Assembly (NCBI GenBank): GCA_963834685.1
Contig: CAWICW010000020.1
Coordinates: 1-64,000, forward strand
Length of the DNA: 64,000 nucleotides
Origin: Palsa-504 sp963834685
Lineage (GTDB): Bacteria; Actinomycetota; Actinomycetes; Streptosporangiales; Streptosporangiaceae
Direction of reading: 5' to 3'
This document shows, piece after piece, positions 52,711 through 60,308 of this stretch (the first letter of the stretch is position 1; every line of letters begins with the position of its first letter). The notes beneath the pieces are model-generated. The model ran no database searches. It was given only the letters and a program-made list of their open reading frames with translations, and was not told where the DNA came from. The position numbers and the translations under genes are program-made.

Positions 52711-53487
52711 TCAGCTGCGCTCGACCAGGGCCAGGGCGCGGCACGGGGATCCCGAGCCGCCGACGATGGGCAGCGGCCCGGTGATCACGACCGCGCCGGT
52801 GACGGGCAGCCGGGCCAGGTTCTGCAACTGGGTCAGGCCGTACTTGCCCGCGCCGAGCAGGAACGAATGACATGGGAACGGCGGGTCGAAGGAGTGCGCG
52901 GCCCCGGCGTCGGTGCCGACGGTCTCGGTCCCGAGCCCGAGGATCGGCGCCTCCTCGGCCAGCCAGGTCGCGCAGGCGATGCTGATCCCCGGCGTGTGCG
53001 GGCCGGTCTCGTTCGCGTTGAGGAACGCGGCCTGGTCATCGGAGCGGGCGTCCCAGCCGGTGCGGTACAGCAGCCAGCCGCCCTCGGGCAGCGGCCCGTT
53101 CGCGGCCTCCCACTGCTTGACGTGGTCGATCTCGAGCAGGAAGTCCGGGTTCGCGGCGGCTTCGGCACTGAAGTCGAGCACGACGGCCGGGGCGATCAGC
53201 CGCGGCGCGGGAACCTGGGCGACGTCCTCGCCGTCCTTCCCGGTGACCCAGTGGACCGGGGCGTCGAAGTGGGTGCCGGTGTGCTCGCCAGTCACGATGT
53301 CGTTCCAGTACCACGCGGGTCCGCGCTCGTCGTAGTGGCTGATCTCGGTCAGCCCGAACCGGGTCGTGTTACCGAACGGCGGCGGCAGCTGGATGATCGG
53401 CGTGCTCGCCGACAGCGGCGCGGTGAGGTCGATCACCTCCACGGAGCCATCACGGATCGCGTCGGTCAGGGCCTGCAGCACGGACAT
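52711..53487 (-). CDS. Cyclase-family metal-dependent hydrolase (kynurenine-formamidase-like)
   Basis: A 258-residue protein of the cyclase/KynB fold. The diagnostic metal site HTGTHFDAPVHW (HxGTHxDxPxH) is at residues ~69-80. The end is ITGPLPIVGGSGSPCRALALVE, usual for this family. Members hydrolyse N-formylkynurenine, cyclic amides or isatin. It begins at ATG 53487 facing the divergent alpha/beta hydrolase and is followed by the TPP enzyme 2 bases later. This pairing suggests ring opening followed by decarboxylation of the resulting 2-oxo acid, as in isatin-type or cyclic imide breakdown; this is inference. Confidence 0.88.
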   Translation of the reverse strand: MSVLQALTDAIRDGSVEVIDLTAPLSASTPIIQLPPPFGNTTRFGLTEISHYDERGPAWYWNDIVTGEHTGTHFDAPVHWVTGKDGEDVAQVPAPRLIAPAVVLDFSAEAAANPDFLLEIDHVKQWEAANGPLPEGGWLLYRTGWDARSDDQAAFLNANETGPHTPGISIACATWLAEEAPILGLGTETVGTDAGAAHSFDPPFPCHSFLLGAGKYGLTQLQNLARLPVTGAVVITGPLPIVGGSGSPCRALALVERS

Positions 53488-53577
53488 GATGCTCCTTCGT
53501 TCACTGGGCTATCCCGGTAGCTTTCCCCATCGGCGCCCTCGTCCGCTAGTCCTGTAACCTTACTGTCGGGGTGAAGC

Positions 53578-54480
53578 ATGACTAAGCCGGTTGTCACGGC
53601 AACGACCCTGGTCACCGAGGACGGCGTCCCGATTGATGCCATCCACCTGCCCGGCCCGAAGGATCTCGCGATCATCGTCGCGCACGGGTTCACGCTGTCC
53701 TGGCAGCGCCCGCGCGTCTGGCGGATCGCCAACCGGTTCAACCTGACGGCCGGCGTCATCACCTTCGACTTCCGCGGCCACGGCCGTTCCGGCGGCCTGT
53801 CCACCCTCGGCGACCTTGAGGTCAAGGACCTGGACGTGGCCGTCGCCTACGCGCGCGAGCTCGGCTACCAGCGGATCGCCGCGGTCGGCTTCTCGATGGG
53901 CTCGTCGGTGGTACTCCGGTACGCCGGCCTGATCGGCGGGGTCGACGCGGTGGTGTCGGTCAGCGGCCCCGGCCGGTGGTATTACCGCGGCACCGAACGG
54001 ATGCGGCGCGTGCACCTGGCCGTCGAGCACCGGCTCGGCCGGTTCGTCACCCGGCACTGGCTGAAGACCCGGATCAGCCCGGAGGGCTGGAAGCTGATCC
54101 CGGTCCCGCCGGCTGAGGCGGCGGCGAAGATCGCGCCGGTCCCGCTGCTGATCGTGCACGGTGACCGGGACCCGTACTTCCCGCCCGAGCACGCGCGGCA
54201 GCTGTACCTGGCGGCCCAGGAGCCCAAGGAACTGTGGCTGGTGCCCGGGATGGGCCACGCCGAGACGGCGTGCAGCCGGGACCTCGTCGACCGCATCGGC
54301 CGCTGGCTCGACCACGCTACCCGCGACCCCGCCGCCCTAGACGACGCCGCCCTAGACGACGCCGCCCTAGACGACGCCGCCCTAGACGACGCCGCCCTAG
54401 ACGACGCCGCCTTGCCCGCCGCCCGCACCGCCGACCCGGCCGGCAACGCAATGGCCGCCGGAGCGCATCCAAGCGCCTAG
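53578..54480 (+). CDS. Alpha/beta hydrolase with pentapeptide-repeat tail
   Basis: A 300-residue alpha/beta hydrolase. The oxyanion region AIIVAHGFTLSWQRPRVW, the nucleophile elbow VGFSMGSSVV (Ser), the acid in VHGDRDPYFPPEHA (Asp) and a His in GMGHAET complete the triad. Residues ~252-276 are five exact copies of AALDD, coded by a 15-base tandem repeat, followed by a disordered Ala-rich end. The repeat uses the rare codon CTA for Leu each time, so it likely arose by recent duplication. ATG at 53578 with GGGGTGA upstream. It is divergent from the cyclase gene across 90 bases, so they may share a promoter region. Substrate unknown. Confidence 0.85.
   Translation: MTKPVVTATTLVTEDGVPIDAIHLPGPKDLAIIVAHGFTLSWQRPRVWRIANRFNLTAGVITFDFRGHGRSGGLSTLGDLEVKDLDVAVAYARELGYQRIAAVGFSMGSSVVLRYAGLIGGVDAVVSVSGPGRWYYRGTERMRRVHLAVEHRLGRFVTRHWLKTRISPEGWKLIPVPPAEAAAKIAPVPLLIVHGDRDPYFPPEHARQLYLAAQEPKELWLVPGMGHAETACSRDLVDRIGRWLDHATRDPAALDDAALDDAALDDAALDDAALDDAALPAARTADPAGNAMAAGAHPSA
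54331..54405. repeat. 15-bp tandem repeat, five perfect copies
   Basis: GCCGCCCTAGACGAC five times in a row, inside the hydrolase gene, in frame. Each unit codes AALDD. It is a candidate variable-number tandem repeat. Confidence 0.95.
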
Positions 54481-54605
54481 ACCTCGCCCTCACACGTGGG
54501 CCCGTGGCAAGTGTGCAGCGAGTGCAGCGAGCGTCGCCCGCCCGCGTCTACCGCGGACGCCCTCACGCCGACGAAATGCAAGCCATGAACAATTGTCGAC
54601 ACGTT

Positions 54606-55253
54606 TCACGCGCGGCCGGGCTCGGAGTGCACCACGACCCAGATCGCGTGTACCGGCTCGCCGGTCTTGTTCAGGTACTCGTGCGGTGTCGAGGAGTCGA
54701 ACGCGATCGAGTCGCCCGGACCGAGCTCGTAGCTCTCGAAGCCCACGTTGGCCTGCAGCGAGCCGCTGATGACCAGGCCGTACTCGCGGCCGTCGTGCCG
54801 TAGCGGGCGGCGCTCGTCGGTGGAGTGGCCGCCGGGGGAGTAGATCACCTCGAGAAAGTCGGTCATGGCGTCCGCGCCCGGGGTGAGCCGCTCCCAGCGC
54901 ACCCCGCTGGCCAGGTCGATGATGTTCCGGCCGCCGGCCCGCTGGACGATGCCGGGCGCGCTCGGCGCGGGCTCCGGCGCGCGGCCCACCTGTACGTCAG
55001 GGCCAGGAGCCGGAGCGGCGGGCCGCCGCGGCTCCGCGCCGAACAGCAGGTGGTCCAGCGAACTGTCCAGCTCGGTGGCCAGCGAGTACAGGACGCCCAC
55101 CGAGGGCACCGAGACCCCGCGCTCGATCTGCGAGATGAGGCTGGCCGAACACCCGATCCTGCGCGCCAGCTCGCGCACGGACAACTGCCGTTGCTCGCGG
55201 GCCAGGCGCAGCCGGGGGCCCAGCCCGGTGCCCGGATCGAAATCGCTCGGCAT
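54606..55253 (-). CDS. XRE-family regulator with C-terminal cupin domain
   Basis: A 215-residue protein. Residues ~10-70 are an HTH_3/XRE domain (LRLAREQRQLSVRELARRIGCSASLISQIERGVSVPS). Residues ~130-210 form a cupin (HDGREYGLVISGSLQANVGF, GDSIAFDSSTPHEYLN). Such two-domain regulators sense small ligands or metals and usually control a neighbouring catabolic or detoxification gene. It is divergent from the M24 gene across only 94 bases, so it probably controls the whole M24/E1/lipoyl/aldehyde dehydrogenase operon and itself. ATG 55253 is chosen as the point where homology begins; the long upstream frame is antisense. Bases 54481-54605 hold no gene. Confidence 0.88.
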   Translation of the reverse strand: MPSDFDPGTGLGPRLRLAREQRQLSVRELARRIGCSASLISQIERGVSVPSVGVLYSLATELDSSLDHLLFGAEPRRPAAPAPGPDVQVGRAPEPAPSAPGIVQRAGGRNIIDLASGVRWERLTPGADAMTDFLEVIYSPGGHSTDERRPLRHDGREYGLVISGSLQANVGFESYELGPGDSIAFDSSTPHEYLNKTGEPVHAIWVVVHSEPGRA

Positions 55254-55347
55254 GATGTCAATGTACACTGCACGTTCTTCAGGGGAAGCTTGACAGTCCC
55301 ACTGCACACGGCATTGGATGGTTGGTGCGACGAGCAGAGGAGCTTCC

Positions 55348-56598
55348 ATGGCCGTACCTGCACTTCCCCTTGCCCCCGCGCCCGGCCGGATGTACGTCGA
55401 CTTCGAGGAGAGGCTCGACTTCGGCCGTCTGCGGCAGTACCGGCTGGACCGCGCCCGACAAGCCATGGAAAATGCCGGGCTGGGCGCGTTGCTGGTCTTC
55501 GACAACAACAACATCAGATACCTGACCGGCGTCGCCATCGGCGAGTGGACCCGGGACAAGCTGTGCCGGTACGCGCTGTACACCCGCACCGGCGAACTGG
55601 TGCTGTGGGACTTCGGCTCGGCTGCGGTGCACCACCGGATGTACTGCCCGTGGCTGAAGCCGGAGAACTGCATCGCCTCCTTTACCACCATGCGCGGCGC
55701 CGCTCCGCCCGCCTCCGGGCTCACGCAGAAGCAGGTGGCCGAGATCAAGGACCGCCTCAACGCAGCCGGAATCACAAACGAGCCCATCGGCGTCGATTGG
55801 GCCGAGGTCCCCACCTTCTTCGAGCTGCAGCAGCAGGGCCTCGAGATCCGAGACGGCCAGCAGGTGATGCTGGACGCCCGGGAGATCAAATCCCGGGACG
55901 AGATCACCCTGCTATCCACCGCCGCCGCCCTGGTCGACGGCACCTACCAGGACATCGCCGCCGCGCTCAAGCCCGGCGTACGGGAAAACGAGATCGTCGC
56001 CCTGGCCAACAAGCGGCTGTACGAGATGGGCTCCGACGACGTCGAGTCGATCAACGCGGTGTCCGGCGAGCGGTGCAACCCGCACCCGCACAACTTCTCC
56101 GACCGCATGATCCGGCCCGGCGAGCAGGCCTTCTTCGACATCATGCACTCCTACAACGGCTACCGGACGTGCTACTACCGCTGCTTCGCGGTGGGCTGGG
56201 CCACCGAGCCGCAAAAGGATGCGTACAAGCGAGCCCGTGAGTGGATCGACGTCGCCATCGACATGATCAAGCCCGGCGTGTCCACCGACCAGGTGGCCCG
56301 GCTCTGGCCGACCGCGGAAGAGATCGGGCTGGCCGACGAGAAGACCGCCTTCGGCCTGGAGTTCGGGCACGGGCTCGGGCTGGCCCTGCACGAACGGCCC
56401 ATCATCTCCCGGCTCACCTCGCTCGACGCGCCGCTGGAGATCAAGGAAGGCATGGTGTTCGCGCTGGAGACCTACTGCCCGGCGACCGACGGGCAGTCGG
56501 CAGCCCGGATCGAGGAAGAGGTGGTGGTCGGCCCGAACGGGGTCGACATCTTGACCAAGTTCCCGGCCCAGGACCTCTACGTCACCAACCCCTACTGA
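55348..56598 (+). CDS. M24-fold metallohydrolase/lyase (Xaa-Pro peptidase family), metal site altered
   Basis: A 416-residue protein with the creatinase-type N-terminal domain (residues ~1-170) and the M24 pita-bread domain. Of the five usual metal ligands, four are visible: Asp264 in FFDIMHSYNGY, His341 in FGHGLGLALHE, Glu374 in FALETYCP and Glu389 or 390 in RIEEEVVV. The second Asp, normally 11 residues after the first, is Cys275 (RTCYYR). This pattern is seen in non-peptidase M24 branches such as creatinase or DddP-like DMSP lyases, so a C-N or C-S cleaving function is possible. ATG 55348 has AGAGGAG upstream. It heads an operon with pyruvate-dehydrogenase-like E1 genes and sits opposite an XRE-cupin regulator. 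Confidence 0.85.
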   Translation: MAVPALPLAPAPGRMYVDFEERLDFGRLRQYRLDRARQAMENAGLGALLVFDNNNIRYLTGVAIGEWTRDKLCRYALYTRTGELVLWDFGSAAVHHRMYCPWLKPENCIASFTTMRGAAPPASGLTQKQVAEIKDRLNAAGITNEPIGVDWAEVPTFFELQQQGLEIRDGQQVMLDAREIKSRDEITLLSTAAALVDGTYQDIAAALKPGVRENEIVALANKRLYEMGSDDVESINAVSGERCNPHPHNFSDRMIRPGEQAFFDIMHSYNGYRTCYYRCFAVGWATEPQKDAYKRAREWIDVAIDMIKPGVSTDQVARLWPTAEEIGLADEKTAFGLEFGHGLGLALHERPIISRLTSLDAPLEIKEGMVFALETYCPATDGQSAARIEEEVVVGPNGVDILTKFPAQDLYVTNPY

Positions 56599-56623
56599 CG
56601 CCGAAAATAGATAGGGCGATCAC

Positions 56624-57610
56624 GTGCCGGACATAGACACTGACACCGCGCTCGAGATGTACCGGAAGATGACCGAACTCCGGCAGTTCGAGAAGCGCGC
56701 GCATGACCTGTTCCTGCAGAACCTGGTCAAGGGGACGACGCACCTGGGCACCGGGCAGGAGGCGGTCGCGGCCGGGGTGTCGCAGGCGATGAACGACGAC
56801 GACTACATCTTCACCACCTACCGCGGCCATAACCACGTGCTGGCTCGCGGCACCCCGATGACCCCGGTGATGGCCGAGCTGCTGGGCCGCGAAAACGGCC
56901 TGATGCACGGCAAGGGCGGCTCGATGCACCTGCTGGACGTCTCCCGCGGCATCCTCGGCGCCTACGCGATCATCGGCGCCCAGCTGGTCATCGCCAACGG
57001 CTCGGCCTGGTCGGCCCAGTACCGGGGCACCAAGCAGGTCACGGTGTGCTTCCTGGGTGACGGCGCGACCAACATCGGCGCCTTCCACGAGGCACTGAAC
57101 CTGGCCGCGGTCTGGAAGCTGCCGGTCATCTTCGTCTGCGAGAACAACCAGTACATGGAGTACACCGCGATCGGGACGGTGACCGCCGTGCCCCGGCCCG
57201 CCGCCGATCGCGCCGCCTCGTACGGGCTGGAGCCGGTCGTGGTCGACGGCAACGACGTCGAGGCGGTCTACCACACCGCGCAGGCCGCGATCGGCCGCGC
57301 GCGCGACGGCGGCGGTCCCTCCCTGATCGAGGCCATCACCTACCGGCACGGCGGTCACTCCCGCGCCGATCCCGGCAAGTACCGGCCCGCCGAAGAGGTC
57401 AAGGAGTGGCTGGCCCGCGACCCGCTGCCCGCCTACCGCCGGGTCCTCATCGGCCGCGGCGTGGACGAGGCGACCCTGGACGCGATCGACAAGAACGCCC
57501 GGGACGCGGTGGACCGCGCCACCGAGGAGGCCAAGGCCGGCGCCGAGCCCCGCCTCGAGCTGGCCGAGACCAACGTGTGGGCCGACGGCGGCCACTCCTG
57601 GAGGAACTGA
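56624..57610 (+). CDS. 2-oxo acid/acetoin dehydrogenase E1 component, alpha subunit
   Basis: A 328-residue TPP-dependent E1-alpha protein. The TPP/Mg motif is GDGATNIGAFHEALNLAAVW (GDG...N, residues ~144-163). The phosphorylation-loop-like segment YRHGGHSRADPGKYR is near the C-terminus, with TTYRGHNHVLARG and MHGKGGSMH at the start. It pairs with E1-beta two genes on. Together they decarboxylate a 2-oxo acid, or acetoin as in AcoAB, and transfer the acyl group to lipoate. GTG 56624, 26 bases after the M24 stop. The substrate is not apparent; the TPP and lipoyl genes here do not include a normal E2 or E3. Confidence 0.9.
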   Translation: MPDIDTDTALEMYRKMTELRQFEKRAHDLFLQNLVKGTTHLGTGQEAVAAGVSQAMNDDDYIFTTYRGHNHVLARGTPMTPVMAELLGRENGLMHGKGGSMHLLDVSRGILGAYAIIGAQLVIANGSAWSAQYRGTKQVTVCFLGDGATNIGAFHEALNLAAVWKLPVIFVCENNQYMEYTAIGTVTAVPRPAADRAASYGLEPVVVDGNDVEAVYHTAQAAIGRARDGGGPSLIEAITYRHGGHSRADPGKYRPAEEVKEWLARDPLPAYRRVLIGRGVDEATLDAIDKNARDAVDRATEEAKAGAEPRLELAETNVWADGGHSWRN

Positions 57611-57840
57611 TGGCCGAAGTCGTCATGCCCCGGATGGGGGAGACCGTCGACGAGGGCACTGTCAACGAGTGGTTCAAGCAGGTCGGCGACGCGGTTACCG
57701 AAGGCGAGCCGCTGCTCGAGATCGGCACCGACAAGGTGGACACGGAGATTCCCGCGCCCGCCACCGGCGTGCTCTCCGAGATCCGCGTTCAGCAAGGCGA
57801 GACCGTACCCGTAGCCACGGTCATCGCCGTCATCACCTGA
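57610..57840 (+). CDS. Free-standing lipoyl domain protein (E2-like carrier)
   Basis: A 76-residue single biotinyl/lipoyl domain. The lipoylated lysine is Lys42 in EIGTDKVDTEIPAP, and VMPRMGETVDEGTVNEWF matches the start of dihydrolipoyl acyltransferases. There is no linker, no E1/E3 binding domain and no catalytic acyltransferase core: the stop comes right after the domain. The ATG overlaps the E1-alpha stop (ATGA). In normal complexes this domain is the N-terminus of a ~400-residue E2. Here it is a separate carrier between E1-alpha and E1-beta, which implies that the acyltransferase lies elsewhere or that the acyl/acetyl group is passed to another acceptor. Confidence 0.9.
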   Translation: MAEVVMPRMGETVDEGTVNEWFKQVGDAVTEGEPLLEIGTDKVDTEIPAPATGVLSEIRVQQGETVPVATVIAVIT

Positions 57841-57867
57841 AAATCTCTTTATATTCCGAACGGAGCC

Positions 57868-58851
57868 GTGGTGGCAGTAATCACTTACCGCGAGGCAGTA
57901 GCCCGGGGTATCGCACAGGAGATGCGGCGCGACCCCGACGTCGTGTTCCTCGGCGAGGACGTGGCGGCGGCCGGCGGGGTGTTCAAGACGACGGTCGGCC
58001 TGCTCGAGGAGTTCGGCCCGGCCCGGGTCCGGGACACCCCGATCAGCGAGCAGGCCATCCTCGGGGCCACGATCGGCGCCGCGATGACCGGCCTGCGGCC
58101 GATCGCCGAGATCATGTTCAGCGACTTCTTCGCGGTCTGCTGGGACCTGATCGCCAACGAGATGGCCAAGATCAGGTACATGTCTGACGGCCAGCTGGCG
58201 CTGCCGCTGGTCGTCCGCTGCGCCAACGGGGCCGGAGTGCGGTTCGGGGCCCAGCACTCCCAGTCGGTGGAGAACTGGGCCATGGCCGTGCCGGGGCTGA
58301 AGGTCGTCGCCCCCTCCAGCCCGCGCGACGTCGTCGGGCTGCTCGCGGCAGCCATCCGGGATCCCGATCCGGTCGTGTTCTTCGAGCACAAGGGCCTGAT
58401 GGCGAGCAAGGGCGACGTGCCCGACGGCGAGGTCGTCGACCAACTCGGCCGGGCCAAGGTGCTGCGGCAGGGCCGGGACGCGACGGTCATCGCGCTGGCC
58501 GCGATGGTGCCGCGGTCGCTGGCGGCCGCCGAACGGCTGTCCGAGTACGGCATCGAGGCCACCGTGATTGACGTGCGGTCGCTGGTCCCGCTGGACACCC
58601 GCACGATCCTGGCCGAAGTGGCCAACACCGGCCGGCTGTTCACGGTCGAGGAGAACCCCCGGCTGTGCGGCTGGGGCGCGGAGATCGTCTCGATCGTCGC
58701 GGAGGAGGGGTACGGCGCGCTCACCGGCCCCCCGGTACGCATCACCACCCCTCATATCCCGCTACCTGCCGCAGATAAGCTCGAAGACTACGTACTGCCC
58801 TCGGCGGACAAGATCACCGAGACCGTGCGCAAGTCTTTGGAGGAATGGTGA
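57868..58851 (+). CDS. 2-oxo acid/acetoin dehydrogenase E1 component, beta subunit
   Basis: A 327-residue E1-beta protein (transketolase pyrimidine + C-terminal domains). It begins VAVITYREAVARGIAQEMRRD with the Glu region that activates TPP. It has FGPARVRDTPISEQAILGATIGAAMTGLRP, GAGVRFGAQHSQSVENW and the C-terminal VIDVRSLVPLDTRTI, all typical of E1-beta. GTG at 57868. It overlaps the ATG of the aldehyde dehydrogenase gene by 7 bases, so the two are coupled. The 27-base gap before it contains one of the CCGAACGG-type AT-rich motifs. Confidence 0.9.
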   Translation: MVAVITYREAVARGIAQEMRRDPDVVFLGEDVAAAGGVFKTTVGLLEEFGPARVRDTPISEQAILGATIGAAMTGLRPIAEIMFSDFFAVCWDLIANEMAKIRYMSDGQLALPLVVRCANGAGVRFGAQHSQSVENWAMAVPGLKVVAPSSPRDVVGLLAAAIRDPDPVVFFEHKGLMASKGDVPDGEVVDQLGRAKVLRQGRDATVIALAAMVPRSLAAAERLSEYGIEATVIDVRSLVPLDTRTILAEVANTGRLFTVEENPRLCGWGAEIVSIVAEEGYGALTGPPVRITTPHIPLPAADKLEDYVLPSADKITETVRKSLEEW

Positions 58852-60308
58852 GCAACCGGGCCCAACTGGTCGGTATCGAAATACCCACGGACCTGCTGAT
58901 CGGCGGGGAGTGGACCGGCGGGCGAGGCGGCGGCACGCTGCCGGTCATCGACCCGGCCACCGAGGACGCGGTGGCCGAGGTGGCCGACGGGACCGTGGAG
59001 GACGCGCTCGACGCGGTCACGGCGGCCCAGGACGCGCTGGCCGGCTGGGCGGCGACCCCGCCGCGGCAGCGCGCTGAGTGCCTGCGCCGGACCTTCGAGC
59101 TGATGACCAAGAACGCGGACGCGCTGGCCCGGCTGATGGTCACCGAGAACGGCAAGGCCCTGCGCGACGCCCAGGGCGAGGCGGCCTACGCGGCCGAGTT
59201 CTTCCGCTGGTATGCCGAAGAGGCGGTCCGGTTGGAGGGCGTGCTGATGCAGGCGCCGTCCGGGGCCAACAAGATCCTGGTCATGCGCCAGCCGGTCGGC
59301 GTCTCGGTGCTCGTCACGCCGTGGAACTTCCCCGCCGCCATGGCCACCCGCAAGATCGGCCCGGCGCTGGCCGCGGGCTGCACGGTCGTGCTCAAGCCGG
59401 CCTCGGAGACACCGCTGACCGCGCTGTACATCGCCGAGCTGCTGGCCCAGGCGGGCGTGCCGGACGGGGTGGTCAACGTGCTGACCTCGCGGAAGTCCGG
59501 CGCGCTGGTGTCGGCCATGCTGCACGACCCGCGGGTCCGCAAGCTGTCCTTCACCGGGTCGACCGAGGTGGGCCGGGTCCTGCTGCGGGAGGCGGCCGAC
59601 ACCGTGGTGAACTGCTCGATGGAACTCGGCGGCAACGCGCCGTTCATCATCTTCGAGGACGCGGACATCGACGCCGCCGTCGAGGGGGCGCTGCTCGCCA
59701 AGATGCGCAACGGCGGTGAGGCCTGCACCGCAGCCAACCGCTTCTACGTGCACGAAGCGGTCGCCGACGAGTTCAGCCGGGCGTTCGCGGCCCGCCTGGA
59801 CCGCATGATCGTCGGGCCCGGGCTGGACGAGGGCACCGACGTGGGCCCGCTGGTCAACGAGGCGACCCGGTCGAAGGTGGCCGAGCTCGTCGACTCCGCC
59901 ACCGCGGACGGCGGCAAGGTGGTCACCGGCGGCCGGGTGCCGGACCGGCGCGGCTACTTCTACCAGCCGACCGTGATCGACCAGGTCCCGGCGGACGCGG
60001 GCATCCTCGGCACCGAGATCTTCGGCCCGGTGGCGCCCGTGGTCAGGTTCACCGCCGAAGCAGACGCCATCAACTGGGCCAACGACACCGAGTTCGGGCT
60101 CGTCTCCTACGTCTACACCCGAGACCTGAGCCGTGGCCTGCGGGTGTCCGAGGCCCTCGAAGCCGGCATGGTCGGCCTCAACCGCGGCCTGGTCTCCGAC
60201 CCGGCCGCCCCGTTCGGCGGGGTGAAGCAGTCCGGCATCGGCCGCGAGGGCGCGCACGAAGGGCTCCTGGAGTTCACCGAGACCAAGTACATCGCCACCA
60301 ACTGGTGA
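58845..60308 (+). CDS. NAD(P)-dependent aldehyde dehydrogenase (succinate-semialdehyde dehydrogenase-like)
   Basis: A 487-residue ALDH. The NAD-binding region is TPWNFPAAMATRK, the catalytic Glu is in MELGGNAPFI, and the catalytic Cys is in GGEACTAANR. The end is GGVKQSGIGREGAHEG. The length and motifs fit the GabD/succinate-semialdehyde branch, but specificity is inferred only. It is the last gene of the operon started by the M24 gene. It could oxidise an aldehyde released by the M24 step or by the E1 reaction. The ATG at 58845 overlaps the end of E1-beta. Confidence 0.92.
   Translation: MVSNRAQLVGIEIPTDLLIGGEWTGGRGGGTLPVIDPATEDAVAEVADGTVEDALDAVTAAQDALAGWAATPPRQRAECLRRTFELMTKNADALARLMVTENGKALRDAQGEAAYAAEFFRWYAEEAVRLEGVLMQAPSGANKILVMRQPVGVSVLVTPWNFPAAMATRKIGPALAAGCTVVLKPASETPLTALYIAELLAQAGVPDGVVNVLTSRKSGALVSAMLHDPRVRKLSFTGSTEVGRVLLREAADTVVNCSMELGGNAPFIIFEDADIDAAVEGALLAKMRNGGEACTAANRFYVHEAVADEFSRAFAARLDRMIVGPGLDEGTDVGPLVNEATRSKVAELVDSATADGGKVVTGGRVPDRRGYFYQPTVIDQVPADAGILGTEIFGPVAPVVRFTAEADAINWANDTEFGLVSYVYTRDLSRGLRVSEALEAGMVGLNRGLVSDPAAPFGGVKQSGIGREGAHEGLLEFTETKYIATNW

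Noticed and set aside
55348..56598. Naming the M24 gene dddP (DMSP lyase)
   Set aside because: The overall layout is similar, but the metal-site pattern does not match clearly and no other DMSP genes are present.
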